Below, piece by piece: positions 1 to 6,375 of a DNA stretch of 6,492 bases; the stretch's first letter is position 1; each line of letters begins with the position of its first letter. The stretch comes from an uncultured Eubacteriales bacterium (lineage in GTDB: Bacteria > Bacillota > Clostridia > Oscillospirales > CAG-382): the NCBI GenBank assembly GCA_900550505.1, contig URSI01000068.1:1-6492 (forward strand). The letters are read 5' to 3'. The notes beneath the pieces are model-generated. The model saw only the letters and a list, made by a program, of their open reading frames with translations, was not told where the DNA came from and ran no database searches. A program made the position numbers and the translations under genes.

Positions 1-2166
1 GGACCGGGCGGACTTTCAAGGGATCGCGCATCGTTCGAGGTCCGAGACGTTCACTATACACATTACGGCAGAATGTGTCCGATAGAGACTCCGGAAGGTC
101 CGAACATAGGTCTTATATCGTATCTTGCCACATATGCGAGGGTGAATGACTTCGGGTTTATCGAAGCGCCGTATCGTGTGATCGATAAGAGTGATTCGCG
201 CGTTACCGACGAGGTGATCTATCTGACGGCTGATGCCGAGGACGAATATACGATAGCAACGGCGAACGAACCGCTCGACGAGAACGGATATTTCATCAAG
301 AAAAAAGTTGTCGGTCGCAGGAGAGATGAGATCATAGAACTTGAAGCGGATCAGTTCGACCTTATGGACGTTTCGCCGAAGATGCTCGTTTCCGTCGCCA
401 CGTCGATGATACCGTTCCTTGAGAACGATGACAACACCCGTGCGCTGATGGGCTCGAACATGCAGAAGCAGGCTGTGCCGCTGATGATAACAGAGTCGCC
501 GATAGTTGCGACCGGTATGGAGTACCGCGCGGCGATAGATTCGGGCGTTACCGTGCTGTGCAAGCGCGGCGGATATGTCGAGTCCGTAGTTTCGGACGAG
601 GTCATAGTGCGTGCGGATAACGGAGAGAAAGATTCGTACAGGCTGCTGAAGTTCAAACGGAGCAATCAGGGTACGTGTATAAACCAGCGCCCCATAGTGG
701 AAAAAGGGCAGCGCGTGGAGGAAGGCGACGTGATCGCGGACGGTGCCTCCACCGATCACGGTGAAGTAGCTCTCGGCAAAAACGTGCTGATAGGCTTCAT
801 GACGTGGGAGGGCTACAATTATGAGGACGCCGTACTGATAAACGAAAGACTCGTTCGTGAAGACGTTTACACCTCCATACACATTGAGGAATATTACTGC
901 GAATCGAGGGATACAAAGCTCGGTCCGGAAGAGATCACGAGGGACATACCGAATGTGGGCGAAGATGCGCTGCGTGACCTTGACGGAGACGGCGTGATAT
1001 CCGTGGGCGCCGAGGTCCATGCCGGCGACATACTTGTCGGCAAGGTCACACCAAAGGGCGAGACGGAGCTTACCGCGGAAGAGCGGCTGCTGCGCGCGAT
1101 CTTCGGAGAAAAGGCGCGCGAAGTGCGCGACACGTCTCTGAAGCTCCCGCACGGTGAGTCCGGTATAGTCATCGATGTCAAAACGCTGACTCGTGATGAC
1201 TGCGATGTGCTCCAGCCCGGTGTTATCAAGGTCGTCAGGGTTTATGTCGCTCAGAAACGCAAGATATCGGTGGGAGATAAAATGGCCGGACGCCACGGCA
1301 ACAAGGGCGTCATATCGCGCATACTTCCTTCCGAGGACATGCCGTTCCTGCCGGACGGTACACCGCTGGATATAGTGCTCAATCCTCTGGGCGTCCCGTC
1401 ACGTATGAACATCGGGCAGGTGCTTGAGGTGCATCTGGGGATCGCCGCAAAGAAGCTCGGGTGGAAGATCATGACGCCTGTCTTTGACGGTGCGGACGAG
1501 ACGGAGATACAGCAGTGCCTTGAGATGGCGGGCTTGAGCAATGACGGGAAAACGGTGCTGTATGACGGAAGGACCGGCGTTGCATTTGACAATCCCGTTA
1601 CCGTGGGTTATATGTACTTCCTTAAGCTGCATCACCTCGTTGACGACAAGATACACGCACGTTCCACCGGACCGTATTCGCTGGTCACTCAGCAGCCTCT
1701 CGGCGGTAAAGCGCAGTTCGGCGGTCAGCGCTTCGGTGAGATGGAAGTGTGGGCGCTTGAGGCGTATGGCGCGGCATATACGCTTCAGGAGATACTGACG
1801 GTCAAGTCGGACGATATCAAGGGCAGAGTCAAGGCATACGAGGCAATAGTAAAGGGCCAGAACATACCGACTCCGGGAGTGCCCGCGTCGTTCAAGGTAC
1901 TTGTCAAGGAGCTTCAGACACTGGGACTCGATGTCAGTGTGCGTGATAAGGACGATAACGATATCACGCTCAAGGACTACGGCGATGAGGAAGTCGACAA
2001 CGACCGCAAATATTCGATAGATAATCTGGGTGCCGAGGTGCTCGACACGGATGATTTTATGTATGACGACGAAGAGGGCGTAGTTGCCGACGACGATCAG
2101 GAATCGGACAAGGATGACTTTTTTGACGGCGGCGATGCCGACTTCGCCGATGAAGACGACGATTGA
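1..2166 (+). CDS. rpoB: RNA polymerase beta subunit, C-terminal part (5' end outside window)
   Basis: Beta subunit of the core RNA polymerase; with beta' it forms the active-site cleft and the DNA/RNA channels. The frame is open from base 1, and the first visible residues, GPGGLSRDR, align to E. coli beta G534 onward, so the window begins one residue after the classical rifampicin-resistance region and that region cannot be judged. The outer cluster II is visible and wild type at the positions equivalent to P564 and I572 (visible residues 31 and 39). Other landmarks are GYNYEDA, SRDTKLGPEEIT, GKVTPKGET and the active-site segment GDKMAGRHGNKG, whose two lysines (codons at 1279 and 1303) match E. 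coli K1065 and K1073. The C-terminal core (STGPYSLVTQQPLGGKAQFGGQRFGEMEVWALEA region, about 1657-1770) is intact. The E. coli-type insert before the active-site lysines is absent, as in Firmicutes. The protein ends in a strongly acidic tail. The ATG at 73 is internal, not the start. Confidence 0.98.
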   Translation, partial: GPGGLSRDRASFEVRDVHYTHYGRMCPIETPEGPNIGLISYLATYARVNDFGFIEAPYRVIDKSDSRVTDEVIYLTADAEDEYTIATANEPLDENGYFIKKKVVGRRRDEIIELEADQFDLMDVSPKMLVSVATSMIPFLENDDNTRALMGSNMQKQAVPLMITESPIVATGMEYRAAIDSGVTVLCKRGGYVESVVSDEVIVRADNGEKDSYRLLKFKRSNQGTCINQRPIVEKGQRVEEGDVIADGASTDHGEVALGKNVLIGFMTWEGYNYEDAVLINERLVREDVYTSIHIEEYYCESRDTKLGPEEITRDIPNVGEDALRDLDGDGVISVGAEVHAGDILVGKVTPKGETELTAEERLLRAIFGEKAREVRDTSLKLPHGESGIVIDVKTLTRDDCDVLQPGVIKVVRVYVAQKRKISVGDKMAGRHGNKGVISRILPSEDMPFLPDGTPLDIVLNPLGVPSRMNIGQVLEVHLGIAAKKLGWKIMTPVFDGADETEIQQCLEMAGLSNDGKTVLYDGRTGVAFDNPVTVGYMYFLKLHHLVDDKIHARSTGPYSLVTQQPLGGKAQFGGQRFGEMEVWALEAYGAAYTLQEILTVKSDDIKGRVKAYEAIVKGQNIPTPGVPASFKVLVKELQTLGLDVSVRDKDDNDITLKDYGDEEVDNDRKYSIDNLGAEVLDTDDFMYDDEEGVVADDDQESDKDDFFDGGDADFADEDDD

Positions 2167-2170
2167 CGGA

Positions 2171-2176
2171 AGGGAG
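2171..2176 (+). promoter_or_regulatory. Ribosome binding site of rpoC
   Basis: AGGGAG lies 10 bases before the ATG at 2187, inside the 20-base rpoB-rpoC gap. It decides the rpoC start: the in-frame TTG at 2163, which overlaps the rpoB stop codon, has no such site at a suitable distance and would add eight residues (MTEGSSVQ) unlike known beta' N-termini. Confidence 0.8.
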
Positions 2177-2186
2177 TTCTGTACAA

Positions 2187-5100
2187 ATGGACAATATTGA
2201 ATTTTCCTCGATTAAGATAGGTATAGCTTCACCCGAAAAAATACGTTCATGGTCGTACGGCGAGGTCAAAAAACCCGAGACGATAAATTATCGTACGCTC
2301 AAGCCTGAACGCGACGGTCTTTTCTGTGAACGCATTTTCGGGCCCACCAAGGACTGGGAGTGCCATTGCGGAAAGTATAAGAGGGTCCGCTATAAGGGCA
2401 AGGTGTGCGAAAAGTGCGGCGTTGAGATAACGACGAACAAGGTGCGCCGGGAGAGACTGGGACACGTTGAGCTTGCAGCTCCCGTGTCGCACATCTGGTA
2501 TTTCAGAGCGATCCCTTCGCGGATGGGGCTGCTGCTGGATCTTTCTCCGAGACTGCTGGAAAAGGTGCTGTATTTTGCACAGTATATAGTCATTGATCCG
2601 GGCGACACGCCTCTTCACAAGAAGCAGCTTCTTACCGAGAAGGAATACCGTGATTACTATGAGAAATATGAGGATGATTTCCGCGTCGGCATAGGTGCTG
2701 AGGCCATCAAGGAACTGCTCGCGGAGATAGACCTTGAGCAACTCTCCGAAGAGCTTAAAGAGGAATTGCTGACCGCGCAGGGACAGCGCAAGGCAAAGTT
2801 CATCAAACGGCTCGAGGTGGTGGAATCATTCAGACTTTCCGGTAACAGACCGGAGTGGATGATACTTGAGGCTATACCGGTTATACCGCCGGATATCAGA
2901 CCTATGGTGCAGCTCGATGGCGGCCGATTTGCGACGAGCGATCTGAACGACCTGTATCGCCGCGTCATCAACCGCAATAACAGGCTTAAGAGGCTCATAG
3001 AGCTTCAGGCGCCGGAGATAATCATACGCAACGAAAAGCGGATGCTTCAGGAGGCCGTTGACGCGCTGATAGATAACGGTCGTCGCGGCAGACCCGTGAC
3101 CGGACCGAACAACCGTCCGCTGAAATCGCTTTCCGAGATGCTGCGTGGTAAGCAGGGACGATTCAGACAGAACCTGCTCGGCAAGCGCGTGGACTATTCC
3201 GGTCGTTCGGTCATAGTTGTGGGACCGGAGCTTAAACTGTATCAGTGCGGGCTGCCCAAGGAAATGGCACTCGAGCTCTTCAAGCCTTTTGTCATGAAAA
3301 CGCTTGTGGCGACAGGCAAATCCACAAATATAAAGGACGCAAAGAAAAAGGTCGAAAAGGCAAACGCAGAGGTGTGGGATGCGCTCGACAGCGTAATCAA
3401 GTCTCATCCGGTGCTGCTCAACCGCGCGCCTACGCTCCACAGACTTTCCATACAGGCATTTGAGCCGGTGCTCGTGGAGGGCAGAGCGATAAAACTTCAC
3501 CCGCTCGTTTGTACGGCTTTCAACGCCGACTTTGACGGCGACCAGATGCCTGTTCATGTTCCGCTTTCGGCGGAGGCACAGGCGGAGAGCCGGTTCCTTA
3601 TGCTTTCGGCGAATAACCTGTTAAAGCCGGTTCACGGTCACGCAGTGACCGTGCCTACGCAGGATATGGTTTTGGGCTCGTTCTATCTGACGATAGATAA
3701 GCCCGGCGAACCCGGTGAGGGTGGGTCTTTCCGCGATTACGACGAGGCTGTCATGGCGTATGAAAACGGTCTGCTCGGGCTGCATGCTCCGATCAAGGTG
3801 CGTGTTACCAAAGAGATCGACGGTCAGGTGCGCAGCGGTATAATAGAGACAACTCTCGGCAGGATGATCTTCAATAGACCTATTCCTCAGGATCTCGGAT
3901 TCGTGGACAGAAGCGATCCGGCAAACGAGTTCAAACTTGAGGTCGACTTTACTGTGACCAGCGATGAACTCGGAAAGATAGTCGACAGGTGCATCAAGTA
4001 TCACGGCAACACGACTACTGTCGAGGTGCTTGATAAGATCAAGGCGCAGGGCTATAAATATTCCACGCGCGGAGCGATAACGATCTCGGTATACGATATG
4101 ACGATACCGGAGGAGAAAAAACCGATACTTGCGGCGGCCGAGGCGCAGGTCGACAAGATAACGGCGCTCTATCAGCGCGGATTGCTCTCGGAATCTGAAA
4201 AGAGCCAGAGGGTCCTTGCAGTCTGGGATAAGGCGACAAAGGATGTTTCGGACGCCTTGCAGCGCAATCTTGAGCGTTTCAATCCGCTGAACATGATGGC
4301 GGTATCCGGTGCGCGTAGCTCGCCCAAGCAGATACGACAGCTTGCCGGTATGCGCGGACTTATCGCTTCTGCAACCGGTAAAACGATAGAGATGCCTATC
4401 AAGTCGAATTTCCGTGAGGGTATGAAAATACTCGAATACTTTACCGCTGCAAGAGGCGCTCGTAAAGGACTTGCGGATACGGCTCTGAGGACAGCCGACT
4501 CGGGATACCTTACCAGACGTCTTGTGGATGTTTCGCAGGAGGTCATAGTTCGTGAGGAGAAATGTGATTCGACCGACGGTATCGTTGTCAGGGAGATAGT
4601 CGACGGCAAGGAGATGATAGAGCCGTTTGCCGAAAGACTGGTCGGTCGCTTTACCGTTGACCCCGTCGTGGATCCGTCCACCGGAGAGGTCATCGTGGAA
4701 GCCGACACCATGATGGACGAGGCGGCAGCTGCAAGGATAATCGCTGCCGGAATCACGGAAGTAAAGATCAGGTCCGTGCTGACGTGTAAATCGAAATACG
4801 GCGTTTGTGTTCATTGCTACGGTTCGGACCTTGCAAGCGGCAAGCCGGTCAGCATAGGCGAATCGGTCGGCATCATAGCGGCGCAGTCCATAGGCGAGCC
4901 GGGCACTCAGCTGACGATGCGTACATTCCACTCGGGCGGTGTTGCCGGAAGCGATATCACTCAGGGTCTTCCGCGAGTTGAAGAGTTGTTTGAGGCAAGA
5001 AAGCCCAAAAAGACGGCGGTGCTTGCCGATTGCAGCGGTACGGTCCGCATAGATGAAAACAAGAAGAACAAGCTTGTGATCATAACCGACGAAAAGACGG

Positions 5101-5750
5101 GCGAGGAGCACGAGCATGTAATACCGATGGGTATGCACCTCAGAGTTGAGGGGGGCGGCTATGCCTATCAGGGAATGTGTCTCACAGAGGGCTACGAAAA
5201 TCCTGCTGACATACTCAGGATAAACGGACTCGGTGCCGTATATGAGTATATCATTAAGGAGACGCAGCGCGTTTACCGTCTGCAGGCGGTTGACATCAAC
5301 GATAAGCACATTGAGGTCATAGCGAGACAGATGACGCGCAGACTGCGCATTGATGATCCGGGCGACACGTCGCTCCTTATAGGTTCTTCGGTGGATATTT
5401 CCGAATTCCTTGAGGAAAATGAGAAGATCGCTCAGTACAACGCGGAGCATCCTGACGAACAGGAGAAGCTTCCCGCAGAGGGCACGCCCATGCTGCTCGG
5501 TATTACAAAGGCATCGCTTTCCACTGAGTCGTTCCTGTCCGCCGCATCATTCCAGGAGACCACAAAGGTGCTCACCGAGGCGGCAATCAAGGGAAAACGT
5601 GATCCGCTGCTCGGTCTGAAGGAAAATGTTATCATCGGTAAACTCATACCTGCCGGCACCGGCATGGACATGTACCGCAATGTACGCGTCAGCGTCGACG
5701 ATGCAGGCGGCGAGGTCGAAGGCATAGATATTGGCGATCAGGCACAGTAA
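2187..5750 (+). CDS. rpoC: RNA polymerase beta' subunit
   Basis: Beta' subunit, which carries the catalytic magnesium of RNA polymerase. It is 1187 aa, close to the usual Firmicutes length of about 1200 and shorter than E. coli because the large trigger-loop insert is missing. Visible in order: N-terminal zinc site (C59, C61, C74, C77); clamp coiled coil that binds sigma (about 258-305); switch/rudder region KQGRFRQNLLGKRVDYSGRS; catalytic NADFDGD with D448, D450 and D452; SGAR...QIRQLAGMRGL (708-723); bridge helix from about 745, including GARKGLADTALRTADSGYLT; second zinc site (C793, C867, C874, C877); trigger loop MRTFH with M911, R912 and H915; and the C-terminal TESFLSAASFQETTKVLTEAA. 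No frameshift or truncation is seen. It is probably co-transcribed with rpoB, 20 bases upstream. Unusual residues are P455 just after the catalytic loop, S711 in GARSS, and TAAR (753-756) where FISTHGARKG is usual. Ile codons are dominated by ATA. Confidence 0.98.
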   Translation: MDNIEFSSIKIGIASPEKIRSWSYGEVKKPETINYRTLKPERDGLFCERIFGPTKDWECHCGKYKRVRYKGKVCEKCGVEITTNKVRRERLGHVELAAPVSHIWYFRAIPSRMGLLLDLSPRLLEKVLYFAQYIVIDPGDTPLHKKQLLTEKEYRDYYEKYEDDFRVGIGAEAIKELLAEIDLEQLSEELKEELLTAQGQRKAKFIKRLEVVESFRLSGNRPEWMILEAIPVIPPDIRPMVQLDGGRFATSDLNDLYRRVINRNNRLKRLIELQAPEIIIRNEKRMLQEAVDALIDNGRRGRPVTGPNNRPLKSLSEMLRGKQGRFRQNLLGKRVDYSGRSVIVVGPELKLYQCGLPKEMALELFKPFVMKTLVATGKSTNIKDAKKKVEKANAEVWDALDSVIKSHPVLLNRAPTLHRLSIQAFEPVLVEGRAIKLHPLVCTAFNADFDGDQMPVHVPLSAEAQAESRFLMLSANNLLKPVHGHAVTVPTQDMVLGSFYLTIDKPGEPGEGGSFRDYDEAVMAYENGLLGLHAPIKVRVTKEIDGQVRSGIIETTLGRMIFNRPIPQDLGFVDRSDPANEFKLEVDFTVTSDELGKIVDRCIKYHGNTTTVEVLDKIKAQGYKYSTRGAITISVYDMTIPEEKKPILAAAEAQVDKITALYQRGLLSESEKSQRVLAVWDKATKDVSDALQRNLERFNPLNMMAVSGARSSPKQIRQLAGMRGLIASATGKTIEMPIKSNFREGMKILEYFTAARGARKGLADTALRTADSGYLTRRLVDVSQEVIVREEKCDSTDGIVVREIVDGKEMIEPFAERLVGRFTVDPVVDPSTGEVIVEADTMMDEAAAARIIAAGITEVKIRSVLTCKSKYGVCVHCYGSDLASGKPVSIGESVGIIAAQSIGEPGTQLTMRTFHSGGVAGSDITQGLPRVEELFEARKPKKTAVLADCSGTVRIDENKKNKLVIITDEKTGEEHEHVIPMGMHLRVEGGGYAYQGMCLTEGYENPADILRINGLGAVYEYIIKETQRVYRLQAVDINDKHIEVIARQMTRRLRIDDPGDTSLLIGSSVDISEFLEENEKIAQYNAEHPDEQEKLPAEGTPMLLGITKASLSTESFLSAASFQETTKVLTEAAIKGKRDPLLGLKENVIIGKLIPAGTGMDMYRNVRVSVDDAGGEVEGIDIGDQAQ
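3633..3653 (+). repeat. Perfect 9-bp inverted repeat inside rpoC
   Basis: CACGGTCAC, loop GCA, GTGACCGTG: a perfect, GC-rich hairpin with a three-base loop, lying in the coding sequence for HGHAVTV about 80 bases after the catalytic-loop codons. No T-run follows, so it is not a terminator. It could affect translation or pausing, or may be chance. Confidence 0.6.
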
Positions 5751-5809
5751 CGTGATGTTGCTCCCCGGACTATTGATGGCGTGACTGTACCGGGAAATGT
5801 TAACGAAAC
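5751..5809. other. rpoC 3' flank without a clear terminator
   Basis: No gene is seen. The only inverted repeat is CCCGG (5764-5768) with CCGGG (5790-5794), a 5-bp stem with a 21-base loop and no T-run after it, which is too weak to call a terminator. A possible 4-bp stem at 5811-5824 precedes the T6 run at 5826-5831 but is also too weak. The ribosomal genes that commonly follow rpoBC in Clostridia do not begin here. Confidence 0.5.
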
Positions 5810-5842
5810 GCTGTTGCACTGCAGGTTTTTTGTGCAAAGAGC
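5810..5842 (-). terminator. Candidate hairpin terminator for the small ATPase gene
   Basis: On the minus strand, GCT-(CT)-TTGCAC pairs with GTGCAA-(C)-AGC: nine base pairs around a small internal loop, with a 12-base terminal loop that holds A6. It begins eight bases after the stop codon of the minus-strand gene. The tail is GTTTCGTT rather than a good U-run, so rho-independent termination is only possible. Read on the plus strand, the T6 run lies in the loop, which does not give a standard terminator for rpoC. Confidence 0.35.
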
Positions 5843-5849
5843 AGAATTC

Positions 5850-6260
5850 TTAGAAGTACTTCTTGATGCCGTCAGAAGCCAGAGATTCGTCGTCGCTGAT
5901 GGTGATGGTGAACTTGATGTTGTGCTTCTCACCGAAGTTGTTCAGCCAATCCAGGAACTTCTCGGTCTCCAGGTCGGGCTCGCCCTCCACGATCTTGGTC
6001 AGGCTGTCGATAAAGACATGGGTGATGTCGTAGTTGCCGGCGTACAGGCCGCTGATGAAGCCCTTCAGGAAATCGAAGTTGCTCATATCATAATGGCTGG
6101 CTTCCACCAGGCGGATCTTGTAATGGATATCATAAGTCAGCTTGGGCCCGCGTTCGATGCAGACCACATTGCCGTTTTCGCTGTGGACAGCGGAATTAAT
6201 GAGCTCGATCATCTGCTTGGTCTTGCCGGTGCCCTTGATGCCCATGATCACTCTCACCAT
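5850..6260 (-). CDS. Small stand-alone P-loop ATPase-like protein of unknown role
   Basis: A protein of 136 aa. The N-terminus, MVRVIMGIKGTGKT, is a beta strand running into a textbook Walker A motif (G7 to T14, with K13 and T14). A second hydrophobic strand ending in an acid, HVFID with D85, is a likely Walker B, and a third strand, KFTITIS (116-122), could be a sensor strand. It should therefore bind ATP or GTP; substrate and partner are unknown. No signal peptide, membrane segment or DNA-binding domain is visible, so it is probably cytosolic. It is much shorter than most P-loop enzymes, a single minimal fold. It resembles conserved hypothetical 'ATP-binding protein' sequences I recall from Oscillospirales, but this was not searched. 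The start is set by AAGGAGT eight bases upstream; upstream in-frame starts lie in the promoter. It appears monocistronic and converges on rpoC. Codon use (ATC 14, ATT 1, ATA 0; Leu mainly CTG; Ser mainly AGC) differs strongly from rpoBC. Confidence 0.88.
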   Translation of the reverse strand: MVRVIMGIKGTGKTKQMIELINSAVHSENGNVVCIERGPKLTYDIHYKIRLVEASHYDMSNFDFLKGFISGLYAGNYDITHVFIDSLTKIVEGEPDLETEKFLDWLNNFGEKHNIKFTITISDDESLASDGIKKYF

Positions 6261-6267
6261 AGTTATC

Positions 6268-6274
6268 ACTCCTT
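6268..6274 (-). promoter_or_regulatory. Strong ribosome binding site of the small ATPase gene
   Basis: AAGGAGT on the minus strand, with eight bases between AGGAG and the ATG at 6260-6258. It is a near-consensus Shine-Dalgarno and fixes the start at MVRV instead of the TTG at 6341 (which lies in the -35 box) or the ATG at 6314 (which overlaps the -10 box). Confidence 0.85.
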
Positions 6275-6282
6275 CATAGTCC

Positions 6283-6301
6283 GCCGGAGCTCCTCTCCGG
6301 C
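6283..6301 (-). promoter_or_regulatory. Hairpin in the 5' leader of the small ATPase mRNA
   Basis: In the transcript, GCCGGAG, loop AGGAG, CTCCGGC: a perfect 7-bp stem with a five-base loop. If transcription starts near 6306, the stem begins about five bases from the 5' end and ends eight bases before the Shine-Dalgarno. A 5'-terminal stem like this commonly protects mRNA. The loop itself is a Shine-Dalgarno-like AGGAG. Its function is inferred only. Confidence 0.6.
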
Positions 6302-6312
6302 CTTGTGGCTCC

Positions 6313-6341
6313 ATGTTACCATTTTTACCGGGGGATTGCAA
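6313..6341 (-). promoter_or_regulatory. Sigma-A type promoter of the small ATPase gene
   Basis: On the minus strand, the -35 box is TTGCAA (6341-6336), the spacer is exactly 17 bases, and the -10 box is TAACAT (6318-6313). TGG directly before the -10 box gives an extended -10 element. The predicted start is near A6306, giving a leader of about 46 bases. Each box differs from consensus at one or two bases, so a fairly strong housekeeping promoter is expected. Confidence 0.72.
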
Positions 6342-6354
6342 CCGCTTTGCAGAA

Positions 6355-6375
6355 GTTCACTAAAAATTCATGAAC
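6355..6375. repeat. Imperfect palindrome upstream of the promoter
   Basis: GTTCA (6355-6359) and TGAAC (6371-6375) flank an AT-rich centre in which AA and TT also pair, giving seven of ten symmetric positions. It lies 13 bases upstream of the -35 box, centred near -59 relative to the predicted start, where an activator or other regulator could bind. It may also be chance or the edge of a repeat. Confidence 0.3.

Noticed and set aside
73..75. ATG at 73 as the start of a separate protein
   Set aside because: The frame is open upstream and encodes conserved RpoB sequence from base 1, so this is an internal methionine.
16..1296. Open frame of 426 codons on the minus strand opposite rpoB
   Set aside because: Same codon-aligned artefact of TTA/CTA/TCA avoidance; rpoB on the plus strand is unmistakable.
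2163..2186. TTG start for rpoC overlapping the rpoB stop codon
   Set aside because: Gives an eight-residue extension unlike beta' N-termini; the ATG at 2187 has AGGGAG at a good distance and begins the normal N-terminus.
3621..5450. Long open frame (609 codons) on the minus strand opposite rpoC
   Set aside because: Its codons align exactly with rpoC codons, so stops could only arise from TTA, CTA or TCA in rpoC, which that gene avoids. The product has no recognisable domain and no ribosome binding site.
5764..5794. CCCGG...CCGGG as the rpoC terminator
   Set aside because: Only five base pairs, a 21-base loop and no T-run afterwards.
6261..6341. N-terminal extension of the ATPase from TTG 6341 or ATG 6314
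   Set aside because: Both lie within the predicted promoter boxes, upstream of the expected transcript start, and the added residues look noncoding.
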